From contig QAOA01006727.1 of assembly GCA_003255065.1 (NCBI GenBank), positions 35,750-99,749 of the forward strand: 64,000 bases of DNA. The letters run 5' to 3'. Origin of the DNA: Cercis canadensis (taxonomy: Eukaryota > Streptophyta > Magnoliopsida > Fabales > Fabaceae). Each line of letters starts with the position of its first letter. Position 1 is the stretch's first letter. The position numbers and the translations under genes are program-made. Shown one piece after another: positions 11,328-23,019 of this stretch. The notes under the pieces were generated by a model. It was not told where the DNA came from, ran no database searches, and saw only the letters and a program-made list of their open reading frames with translations.

Positions 11328-11468
11328 NTTTTTCTGATCATGATGGTCCATTGTAAAGTCACTAGAAGAATTTCGAGCTAATTTTTTTTTACCTAATTTT
11401 GTGGTTTTTATATTCTCTTGACACTACCTTGTATGATATATGTGATATGAGCTGCAATGCTATGGGAA
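11157..11468. repeat. Non-coding segment duplicated from 5018-5260, copy B
   Basis: Diverged direct copy of 5018-5260, interrupted by a T run of about 60 bases containing a single N (11328) and carrying an extra short stretch after 'gtaaagtcac'. It lies outside the Copia target duplication, so the two copies predate the insertion. Confidence 0.7.
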
Positions 11469-12400
11469 ATATCTATTTATGATGACACAATTCTATATAC
11501 ATGTACTCTCTCTTGAATTTGAGCTTTTTCTATATAGTTCTTCATAACTGTAGGCAACCAAGAAGGATAAGAAAACAAGAAGCACACACAAATTTCAGCT
11601 TAAATAACATATAATTAGCTTATATATGTTGTGCACCATTAAATATCAATTTTAATATTCATACCAAATTTCAAGCATGTGTGAGTGTACCAAAAAATAA
11701 AATCAAATAATTAATGCCGCATTATTGTATAACCTATCATTAAATGGAGAAATTTGAATCTTACAATATTCCCTTGGATTCGGCATATTATGAACCAAAT
11801 AATATCAAACACAATTAAGAATAATAATCAACATAAATGGTGATTTATATAAAATTGCACATTCTACAAATCATACAATTAAGGATAGTAGCACATCTAA
11901 TTTTTGGTCATTTTACAAATAATGAATGTAGCCTACATACTTGTATATATATATTATAATTAGTCTTCTATTTCACCGATTGCCATGCTTTAATATTGGG
12001 ATGACTACCATCACCTATAGACTAGATGCAATTGAATGGAAAATAATTCCATTAAAAAAAAATTGAATTGCAAATAATTGCTAATTTTTATTGAACATGT
12101 TTTTTTTAAACCTTGAATTTGAATTTGAAACTTGCTTCCTTATAATTGTTAAATTAGGGTTATATGTCCTCCCCTATAAAATGAACACTCATAGTGGCAG
12201 TCTCATCCATTTGTTGGTTGAGTGAAATTCTAACTTATAGCTCAGTGCTCCTCACTCTCCAAGCAAATGGTGCAATCTGCTAGGAGGTGAGAGCATAATT
12301 TTGCCTTTTAGACAATCTATGTCCATTCAATTTATTATTCATGTAATTTAATTATAGATTTATTTTTTTAATATAGGTGCTAATGGCCTTGACCTTTATC
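11469..12400. other. AT-rich non-coding stretch
   Basis: No supported gene. There is a TATA-like 'ccctataaaatg' near 12174-12185, about 330 bases before the RNase H remnant. Whether it belongs to that element is unknown. Confidence 0.5.
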
Positions 12401-12513
12401 AACATTCTAGTGGCAGAGCTTCATTCCTTTGATCTCTTACATTACATAACATGTTTTGGAGGAATGCTAGAGAGCAGAGATTATAGGTGGGTTGCTTGAC
12501 ATATGTTCCACAT

Positions 12514-12883
12514 AACTTTACCAAGGTAAACGTTGATGGCAGTAGCTTGGGCAATCCAGGTTGTGCAGGCTTTGGAGGAGTGTTGTGGAACCATGAGGAT
12601 AAGGGTGACATGGTACTTGGCTTTTTAGGCAGCATTGGTTAGAGAAAAAATCTTGAAGTTGAATTGCATCTTATTTTCCATGGAATCAAGCTATGTTGGG
12701 AGCAAGGAGCTCACAAAGTTTCCTTTCATTAGAAGCGGTGAAGTTGATTAAAAGATCAAATATTCGAAGTTTGATGCAGAGGCACTAGGATTAAGAGATA
12801 ACTCACGTGTTGAGGGAAGCTAATATATGGCAGATTTTTTGGCAAATATGGGCTCTAATGGCAGTGTGCCTTTGTCATTATGG
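12514..12883 (+). pseudogene. RNase H domain remnant of plant LINE type
   Basis: Translation gives NFTKVNVDGSSLGNPGCAGF, then NLEVELHLIFHGIKLCWEQG, and near the end REAN and ADFLANMGSNG. These are the three blocks of the plant RNase H/RVT_3 domain: D of VDGS (12535), E of EVEL, and the last D of ADFLAN (12833), so the catalytic triad can still be recognised. Such domains occur at the C-terminus of plant L1-type LINEs and in many single 'putative ribonuclease H' host genes derived from them. It is broken by a stop in the segment before NLEVEL and by at least one frame change and stop in the middle. No LINE endonuclease or reverse transcriptase is visible upstream and no poly(A) tail downstream, so this is either a LINE scrap or a dead RNase H-like gene. 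Confidence 0.75.
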
Positions 12884-12899
12884 TAACATCCTACAATTG

Positions 12900-15640
12900 G
12901 TATCAAGTGGCATTATAATGTTGATTTCCTTATTGTTTGCCATTGTAGAAATTGTATAATGGATGCTTATTGCCTCAATCTTCTTTAGAAGTTTTAGACT
13001 TTTTTGTTTATTATTTTTTCTTTAATCTGTATTAAATGAGATTGATAAAAAAATAATATATTATTCCTATTTTAAGAATAGTTTGTTGGCTGAGTTTTTT
13101 GCCACTACAAAAATCCTGATTTTTTATGGAAGAAGAAAATTCTTATTACTTGGAAGTAGTTGCATTTAATTTGTTACAAGCAAAGGGAGAAGATGGCTAA
13201 TTTTGTATATGCTCTATAAATTGCTTCCTTTGCCTAGGTTCTACACTTGATCTTTTCCTTTTTGTGCTTAATTGGATTCCATGTATCACTATGTGTTTCA
13301 AGTTTTAGATTTCAGTATAGGTTCAAGACACAAGTGAACTATTGCTGGCATGAAATCTTCCAAATACGTGTCATTTAGCTGTGTGAGAAATTTTGCAGGT
13401 AATGAGTGTTATTGTTGTCATCTTAGAATGGCCAACAAGTATTTTAATGTTGTTTAGGTTATTATGTTTATCAAGAGGTCAATAACACACTACATATAGT
13501 TTAAGTTTTTTTTTTTTAAATCTATTCTTAGCCTTTTGATAGAAATAATTGAGTTAAGAACTTGCAGCTCTTTAATTTTATTTTCAGTAATGTTAAATCA
13601 ACTATTGCTCATGGGCAGCTTAGTTCTTGCATTTTGTATCTTGCTTATATTAGTGATTTACCTGTATTGGTTGATATAGGCAAAAACTTGGATGCTTAGG
13701 TGAAGGAGATTGTACATGGTAGGAGTGATGGGGAAAAAGGTTGTTTTTGTTGAGCAATCAATTTAAAATAATTTTGAATGCACTATGACAAATTAGTTTG
13801 GAAGTTCAAGGACTAAAATCTAGATGACACCATTTGTGTGTAGAAGTGACATCATTATGTAGTAACCAATAGCATGTTACAAGATTCTTCTGAAACATTG
13901 TAGGAACTGATTGGGTTGCGTATTTGTTTTCAAACAAATTGCTTTGCTAATTGAAAAAAATGCAAGAATATTAGGACATTGAGATTGATTGCTTATGTAT
14001 AATGTACAAAAAGAATAATTTAACCAAAGATTGAAAACAAACTCATGTGGTATCTTGGGTTTCCCCCATATAGATAACGGTAACAGCCAAAAAAGATATA
14101 GAACAAACATAAAACTGATGTCACGATGTGTATTTGGTGGTGCTTCTATATGATTGAAAATTGAATCAAAATAAAATTAAAAATTAAGAATAAACTTACA
14201 ATGGCTTTCACTTTGACTTATGAGAGAAACTTATGTTAGCTATATATCATCAATACTTGGGTGTTGTTAATACATTTTTTTCCTTCCTTAGCTACATTAT
14301 GCAATTGACTTTAAAACAATCAGATTAAATTTTGTTATCTCATTTTATTAGCTACATTGTGCACATGTATAGAGAAAGTGTGCATTTGCAAGTGTGTAAG
14401 TAACACTTCCCTTCTTCTCCCTCACCAGAATTAAAAATGGAAAAAAAGAAAGGAGAGGACCTACCTATATGTACTATTTTATTTCTCACAATTTCATGCT
14501 TGACACCATGGCCAAAAAAGGGAACAAAATTATTCACACACCTAAATAGAATAATCCATATTAGACTGAAATAATCAAATCTTTTACAAAGCCTTAACAA
14601 AATTTTAATTTGAGAAATTAAATTAATACCTATTGTCATAGATTATAGTTATACTTTTTTTTTTTTTCTGTAACTAGTGCTACTAGAATGATCACAACAA
14701 TAATTTATGTGGGCCTTATTCTTGGCAAAGTTAACAGAGTAACAAACACGCATGGTCTAGGTAGTATGGCTGAGTACTGTGTAGGTATTGCTTCATGTTC
14801 ATTAATTATTAATAAAGAATGCATAGTAAAACCATGAACAACGCAACTAAGTAAACAACACAAAATATAAACACTTATATAAGTCTAAAACATGAAATTG
14901 CACCATGAGATTTTTACATATTTCAGGTCATGCATGATTGGTCACAGTTTCCATTAATTTAATTGGACCACACTGTGTTAAAGAGACAAAAAAATTATAC
15001 TTTTTGATTTCTCCCTTTTTTTTTTTATAAATAGGTTTAAANTTTTTTTTTTAATAAATAGGTTTAAAAGAATATCAAATTCAAAGGCATAAGTGTAAAC
15101 TTTAAACTTACAAAAGAAATAAGGGCAAATAAACTATAACCCCTTCTCTAAGCATGGAAAGAGGAAACAAAAAATGGGAGATTAAAAATGAGAACTAACT
15201 AGAGAAAAAAAAAATCATGGGCCAAAAAGCAAGATCTAATTGCATTAGATTGTACAAAGAACTTTATCATAAGGTATCTAAAAAAAATTAAATAGATTGG
15301 AGAACATAGGTTGAGCAGATAGGATGAAAAGTGACAGAGATATACCACAATCCATTAGTGGAAGGGAGGTGTATTGAGAGACATAGAGCGGGGCTTGATC
15401 TTACTCACCTATTCCAAAATGCACTTATCCAGTCTCCATACAGAAAACAATAAATAGGAATGATTTTAGCTATTTAACGTTTGAAAATACATGCCAACAC
15501 ATACCTCAATCTAGCCTGACCTCATTGATAATCTCATGCTTAGATTGGCAAAGTATGCAAAAAATATCTCGATGTACTAATTGATTGTAAGGATGGGCTA
15601 TGAATTGCCCCCAAATATTTTTTCAATAGAGGCAAAGAGG
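12900..15640. other. AT-rich non-coding stretch
   Basis: No gene can be supported. A small duplication of about 26 bases ('ttataaataggtttaaa') flanks a single N at 15042. Occasional open frames have no recognisable motif. Confidence 0.55.
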
Positions 15641-15645
15641 ATGGG

Positions 15646-17003
15646 TGTTGTGAAAAATCCAAATGCAAGTATACGTTATCGTTTCCAAGTAATAAGATGA
15701 GATAGAGTTATCGTTCCCACGAAGACTAATGTATCAACTACCGAAATTGGGTTAACCTTAATTTTATCTAATCAATCAATATGGAGAGATTTTCAAGAAA
15801 CAACTAAAATAGGATGAAAACAAACTTAAACCAGCAAAATAACAAACTAAACCAGTAAAATGATAGAATTATCAAGAGAGAAAAATATCTAGGGCTTTTG
15901 ATTTCACCATAGCTATTCCGATTTGCTATTCCTAATTCATTAACCAAGAACAATCTTCCTAATTGCTAGCCAAGAACCCTAAATTATTTATTAGCCTTTC
16001 CCAAGGTCAAACAAAAGTATTTCTAAGTTATGAACCCACGATATTCCTATGTGAATTGCGAACAACCTAGAAATTCACTTAATTCTATGGTTCTTTTTAA
16101 ATAGCTACACAGGCCATGGAGGTATATTCCTATCCTACATGCAACCTATGTTCTTAATCTCTATGATCTTTAATTACAAATTACCTCCCAGTCTCATTGT
16201 AATTATCTAATCAACTAATTGGTGATCAAGCAATTAGAAGCATGAAGATTTGAGAAGAAGAAGACAATTTAATAAAGGAGTTCTTGAATTAAAGAAATAG
16301 AAAATAACAAATCATCCTAGCTAGGCTACATCATAGCCCTAGAAGGGAATTTAGTTCATAGCAAAAAGGAAGAACAAGGTAAAATTAAATCTAGACATGG
16401 TTCAAAGGGAAGAAGAATGAAAACTCTGTTATGGAGTTCGAATCGGCTCCACAAATCTTGTCTTCAATCTTTGTTTTTGCTCTCCTCCTTGCCTCCAAAA
16501 AGTCTAAAAAAGAATCCCCTAAACAATCCCTAAAAGTTCCTATTTATACCCCCCCCCCCCAACAAAAGCCTACTAAGACATAAAGTGACGTGTATCAGGA
16601 AAATCCCGCGGGCGCCTCGGCACTGGTTTCTGGGCGCTGCAGCACTGGTCCTCTGTCCAAGATATCACTTTTTGTCACACACGGGCGTTGCAGCTTTGGA
16701 TCTCTGGCGCTGCGGCGCTGGTCCTGTGTCTAGCATAGAGTTTTGAGCGCTGCAGCTCTGTATTTCAAGGGCTGCAGCCCTTGGTTGCTATCCAACTTTT
16801 GCATTCTAATGTTCCAGGAGCTGCAGCTCTTGATTTCAAGGGCTGCAGCCCTTACTTTCTGTCCCAAATCTTTATTTCTTCATTTTAAACCATGAAACCT
16901 ATAATTTAACATAACCAACCCATTAGATGACAATTAAACTCAATAAACAACCAAATAATTAAGTAAAAGATATCTAAAGAGTGGGTATGAAACCCACTCA
17001 ACA
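15646..17003 (-). mobile_element. Solo LTR, Athila-like Ty3/gypsy
   Basis: A 1358-bp segment starts TGTTGTGAAA and ends CACTCAACA, flanked on both sides by ATGGG (15641-15645 and 17004-17008), with no internal coding region. It is therefore a solo LTR left after recombination, or possibly a very short element. Its layout (a 'caagtatacg...tatcg...cccacgaagac' start followed by AT-rich sequence) resembles the LTR of the Athila element at 49255; orientation is inferred from that resemblance. A GC-rich block at 16600-16860 carries repeated CTGCAG palindromes. Confidence 0.75.
16600..16860. repeat. GC-rich CTGCAG-centred palindrome cluster
   Basis: Within an AT-rich LTR, about ten copies of a gctgcag/gctgcgg-like core recur at 20-40-base spacing. 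They include gggctgcagccc (twice), gagctgcagctc and agcgctgcagct, which are perfect or near-perfect palindromes, alternating with 'actggtcc' or 'cttgatttcaa' spacers. Confidence 0.8.
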
Positions 17004-17008
17004 ATGGG

Positions 17009-20000
17009 CGTGTGGAATCCTCTTTTCTAATTGGAGTTCCCTTTTAACGTTCTATAGGGTTCTTCTTACTTTAGAGTAATTGGGAAAGAAATACCTATAT
17101 AAATAATTTGTATGGTTTGAGAAAAACAAAATTAAATATCCCTTAGGATTTGGGATAGGAATTGATTAAATATGCATATGCTTCCAAAAACTCTATTGGG
17201 ACAATAATTTGGATACCCAATTCTTACTAGGGTGGTTCTATTTGACCCCATGGAGATGTGACTTATGGAAATTTGTACTATTTTGATACTAAATTGTCTC
17301 ATACTAACAAAATTAACAAAATTTAATTTTTACTAGATTAATATCTGAGCTACAAAAAAAATTTAAGAGAATCCAATAAAATTTAAGGGAATATGTCAAC
17401 ATTGTTACTACTGCCTGTATTAGATTATGTACTTCTTGGTAAACAAATTTTATGCTATACAAGATTATTGCTAACATTCTACATAATTTTATGTTTAAAC
17501 ATGCATATAGGTTAAACTTAGAAAAATGAATTAACTGGCAGATTTTAAGTGGCACATGGGTATTATACCTAGATAAACATATTTGGAGAGTTAAACTTCC
17601 AAGAGGCTCTGTTCTATTTGTCTGTATCAATTAACATTGATCATGATCTGAACACTTTAATATAAAGAGACATTTAACAAATTATTATCTTGATTATAGA
17701 TTATTTTTCTGTTGGTAAGTATTTTCATAAAACTTTAGGATACTAACTAAGTTTGAAATATGATTTCTATCAAGGCTATCCATCTTAGAACGTTTACTTT
17801 ATGTCTACAAGATTTTTAAATGTAGTTCAAAGTTTATCATGTTGTTATTGAGTTATATATTTAACATGAAACAAATTTCTTAAAGGATTTTGTTTATTAT
17901 TGAGTAAAATTTTCTTTTATATATATGGAAATGTGTTTATCTTTTTAATTGCTTATGACACTAATTATTTTTTCATTATTTTCAAATTTATCAATGGTAA
18001 TCAAATAATTAGGATGTGACATTTATTATAAATACAAAAAAACAGTTACATGTCCCATTTAAATATATACAAGGGGGCAATTTAATTTTGGGTAGTTGAT
18101 TTTTGGGATAGGATGAGAATGTGAACTAAATTATTTTACTAACTATTAGGGGGTAAATGCTTTATCAATAAAGTGTTACTATGTTTGTCTAGGTAATCAA
18201 TATAGGAACTCTTTCCAATCGATGAAGAAATTTAGGATTCTCTTTCCTATGTTTGATATAAAAAATGGTATAATATAAGATACTCTTGTAATATTTAAAT
18301 GAAAAATAAATACCTTATCATCGTACATGCATGAAGTTATTCCTATTATAACTTTACTTTAAATATATACAAAGTAATAATAATAATTGGATGACAAGAG
18401 TACTATCATTAGGTTACAAATTTTCTATCATATTTAAATATAAATGGGCTAGAATGACTAGGAGTTGGGTAATTGATAATTGAGACGAAAAGGAAAATGG
18501 AACAAAAATCAAAATTATAACTAGGTCTAGACATGGTTTTTGGGGAAAATATTAAATAACCTATAGCATTAGGAAAAAAAAGTGGGGGTTAGACCATGGG
18601 TACAAATTTCCTAAAGTTCTAATAGGATTATAATTTGGATAACCACAATAGAATTTCCTATAGCTTTTAGAAAAATAGTGGGATTAGATCATGTTGACAA
18701 GTTTCTAAAATTTAGAATAGGACTATAATTTATATCATAACCACTAAACCAACCCCAACCCCAACGGGTGATCCAATAGGATTTCCTATTTAGATCATAC
18801 ATTTTTATATGGTTCTAAGATTGTAGAATTTATATGGGCTAGTACAAATTAAAATAATATATATTGAACCTAATTTGAGTGTTTCTTGAGTCTTGTATTT
18901 AACCACTGTGTCTCACCTTCATGTTGAGGTTGTGTTAAGGCTAAATTTGAAGAATACATTTTGGGTGTTACATTTGACATGTAAAATTGCAATGTATTTG
19001 ATTATCTCTCTCGGATCCTCCCCTCCTAGCCAAGAGCGTGTTGCTCCCTCAACCAAATCAACTCTTTCACTAACTTATATGTTTTCCTTACTTGGTCAAC
19101 ATGGTACATATTTGCCATTTAGTTTAAGTTTCTATATGCACAAGAAGATATGTGGTATGCCAATTTCACATATCATACATATGAACATTTATTTTTGTTA
19201 CTTCCAATTATAGTTGAAATCACCAATATTATATTGTTTTGCTCTTGGTGGCTATACTGTGGTTGCTATGGCCACAACAACTATATTTTGTCGTACTTCT
19301 AATTTGCATTGACTATTTTCTCTTGCATTTTTCTGCAATTAATGTAAGTAGGACTTAGTATGACTGCAACTACAATTCAAACCCATGCATATAGTGTAAG
19401 TATTTCCTAATTAACTAAAGGATATTATAATCCCTTTTTATTTTCTCATTAATAGGTTGTAGCATTAACAAATTTAGTTTCGGAAATAGGGTGAACCTTT
19501 AAAATTTTGTGTCAGACTGCATAAAGCCCATAATTAGCGCCTATTAGGTTTTAGAATAAAATAAATTTATGAAATATTACATTTTAAATAATATTAGTGT
19601 ATTCTAAGGAGCAATTTTTGCTGGACATTTACAAAATATTTTTTAAAAATACTCCTATAATTTTGTTTCGTAAATTCAAAAGTGAACTATCATATATTTT
19701 TACCAAATATTACTTCTATTTTTAAAATTAATTGCCGTTACAGCCAGACTTATTTTTAAGTCAAAAACAGTACCAAACTTCACACAATGGAAAAGAGTTA
19801 GCATGAACTTCTTGGAGGGGCTAAACTATAATTTCTAGGGTGTATATGAAAACTTTAAATTTTTGATTGAGCTCAACATGTATTTTAAATAAAAAATTAA
19901 AAAAGCAAATAGAAACTTCTGTATTTGGTTTCAAAGAAAATTTTTCATGTCCAAAACCTTAGGGTTGAGGTTCTTTTTGGGTGGGAGCGGAGAGGGGCAC

Positions 20001-22571
20001 GGATTGCGGGCTATAGCAACGTAGGGAAATTAGTGCACACTTAATATTAATTTGGCATGACCGGGTTTAAATTGTAATGCGTATTTTGGTAGCTAAAGAT
20101 AATTCGATACAATAAACAGGGGTTGATATTTTCAGCGCAAAAAAAAGAAAAAAAAAAAAAAAGCAAACAAACAAAAGTTGATGCGTACTAAATATTACAT
20201 ATAGATGAATTTGTACTTTTTTACTGTTTCTCTTTTAAAACCTTCCCACTATCTTACTTTTTACTGTTTCTCTTTTAATTATACACTCAATTAGCCGTCA
20301 AGTTTTTAGTTTTTACACCTGTCTTTCTTCCCAAAGGGAAGTTTCTTAACCCCTTGCAGCAATATAAAAAAGAAAAAAAAGAAAGTTTCTTAAACCCAAA
20401 GCATTACTGTTTTCTTCTTCTTCTTTTTTGATTTTTTCTTGTTTTCTCTGTTCTCGTGAATATGGTTAAAACTAATGGTGACTCCCATAAAAAAAAAAAA
20501 AAAAATAATGATGACAAAAAAAGAAAAAGAAAATAACTAATGTTAAGATTAAGATTTCTCCTATTAATTTCCCATAGAAGAGCCCACCAGATAATGTCGC
20601 AGTTTTCACTGCCGTTGATTTCAAGGGTGATCAAATTATTGATTAAGCATCTATTGGCAACTAATTGTCACATTATTAACAGGAAGAAATTTCCAAGAAT
20701 GTTGATATATGCATAAACTCTGTACAATATTTCATAAATAATTGAATCAAAATTACTTTATTTTTTTAGGTAATATAAAAATTGAGGAATCGGGTAGGGG
20801 CTGCAACAGAATTAAAGGTAGGACTCAAGTGACATACTTAATCTAAGAATTCTTATAGCTTCAAACTCAAGTCATTGAACGAAAAAATTCAAACTTCTCA
20901 TTACTAAACTAAGTGCCCTAGATTTAGTTGGTTCCAGTTGAACCTTTTTTATATCTAATAGAAATTCTGCCAAATAAACCATAATTGTGAATTTTTGTGG
21001 TACAAAAATTTGTAAAAATATAATATTACTTAAAAATTTAGTTTGAAACTTTAGAGAAACGTAAAGATATGAAAATAGTATATAACTCTACCACGTTCTG
21101 TATTGCGTTTAAACTTTGGACTAACACCATTAATTGTCAACTCCTCAGGAACACTCTTTCTTGAACCTTGTCTAGCGGTGATTGATTGCTGCCCACTTTT
21201 TGATTCCAACAAACAATCCAAGTTTATAAAAATTCAAATTATGGGCATGTAAGGTTATGGGTCTGCTCTAAGATTTTATACAATGTCAACAATGTCAAGC
21301 ATAAACAAAAGGATTCACACTCCGAACATTAAATAGTGTTGTCTTGTTAGGCAAAGAAGTTCCCATTGACAATTTCACACCCATGGAAAGTAACTTAAAT
21401 CCTAAAATGATAAGTAAGAAAAATTAGAGAGTAGCCTAATGAAGAAAGCACCTATACTTTTCAAAAAGAAGTAGAAACATGGTGGTTGAGTAGATGGGCT
21501 ACCATGCCTTAGTTACCGACTTGCAAGCTAACTTTTACCTATAAAAAATGGGCTGCGTAAAGAACTCAAAGTCAAAACAGAAATTGGGCAAAAACATGTG
21601 CATGGGCCTTATTCATTCCAATTATGTCTATTATCTTTTGTCTGCAGTTTGGTCAGTTTTCTTTTATGAGGCTATAGTGTTATGAGAAGGCGTTCGGCCA
21701 TGTCGTTAGTTGTCATTGTCTTAAAGACATTTTGACTTCCGCTCTTTTCTTTCTTTCTTTCTCTCTGGGTTGTATTTGAAGGCGGTTATTTTTCAGTTGG
21801 TTAGAACTTTTTGGCAACATTTCAACTTCTTGATCAAATATAGTCCTTGCAGGCCGACGTCTTTGTCAACAATGTCAAATGACTATTGAGTTGTGTCTTT
21901 TGACCATTTAATTTAATGTTTTTTTCTTCTTTCGTTATAAAAGTAAAACAAAAAACCAAATCCAGAATATTAATCAAAATACACAAAAAAAAAAAAGAAT
22001 AGTTGTTTAATTTTTAAAAAAGTAGAAAAACAAAAGTTCTAAAATGATAATCTATATCTTGTACTCAACTGAATATGTGGCATAATCCCAATGACTTGTG
22101 GGTCTAATAGTATATTTTTCAGTCATAGAAATCAAATGATTCATGTTAAGGATTATATTCCCACTCAGTATTCCATTTTCCTTCTCTCAGTGTATTGTGC
22201 TCCCTTGTAACTAAAAAAAAAAAAAAAACATGTAGGCATAATAAAACCAATGACACAAATTATTGCAATTATAAATTGTAACTATGATATTCATATTACT
22301 TGTAGTATTGAATAATTTATCAAAAAAATAAAAATTAATGCTGATATTCCATCTTTAGAGTGGCCTTTTCTTATTTCTCTTGCTTTCTTATCCCATCCAT
22401 TCCAACAATCTTGTCTTTATTTCCCAAATGTTTCAAAAGTATTCTTATTTTAGGTCTAAGGATTCAAATAGATATCAAGTTAAGAATACACTTAAATAAT
22501 GAATTTAATAATTATTATCCTCTTACTTTTCCTCTTCCACTTTCACAGCAAAAAAGGTGAAGGGAGTACAT
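17009..22571. other. Long AT-rich stretch without genes
   Basis: I see no coding region, RNA gene or defined transposon here. It contains the short tandem duplication at 18551-18745, several A or T runs (20140-20160, 20488-20505, 22212-22228) and isolated open frames without motifs. It may hold decayed elements too old to recognise. Confidence 0.55.
18551..18745. repeat. Two-copy tandem duplication, unit about 100 bp
   Basis: The phrases 'cctatag...aggaaaaa..agtggg.ttaga.catg' and 'aatttcctaaa.tt..aatagga.tataattt' occur first at about 18555-18640 and again, diverged, at about 18657-18740. Confidence 0.6.
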
Positions 22572-22574
22572 AAC

Positions 22575-22870
22575 CACTACAAGAAAATTGCAGTTTTCTC
22601 ACGAAACAAATATGTGAGAAATGGTGGAAATGTCTGTGAGAAACAATGTTCTCATGGACTTTCTCGCGGACTTATGGGCAAGAGAAAAACCCACGTGACA
22701 AAAATATTTTCTCATGGACAATTTGGTCCGTGATAAATTTCTCACGGAATTTCTTATGGATAAACATTTGTTACGTGTGAGAAAATCCTACGCCAAAGTC
22801 ATGGATTTTCTCATGGACAAGGTTCGTGAGAAATTTCTCACGGATAGATTTCCGTGAGAAAATTCGTGAG
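22575..22870. repeat. Subterminal motif cluster of the CACTA element, left
   Basis: The words 'ttctcacgga', 'ctcatggac', 'gtgagaaa' and 'cgtgagaaa' recur more than a dozen times in under 300 bases in both orientations. A matching but less dense cluster lies at about 25985-26180. Confidence 0.85.
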
Positions 22871-23019
22871 AAAAACCTTTCTAAATATTTTTTTTTATTT
22901 GTGGATTTTTTTTCTAAAATAACAATATATTTTTTTTCTAAACATATAATTAAACTAATAAATAAAAATAAATAAAATATAACTAAATTTTATTAATAAA
23001 AAATACAACAAAATCACAA

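Noticed and set aside
14352-14639. A 95-residue minus-strand open frame
   Set aside because: No motif, AT-rich composition, no splice or promoter context; chance frame.
16600-16860. CRISPR-like regular repeats
   Set aside because: The repeats are short palindromes with variable spacing in a plant LTR; there is no constant repeat or unique spacers.
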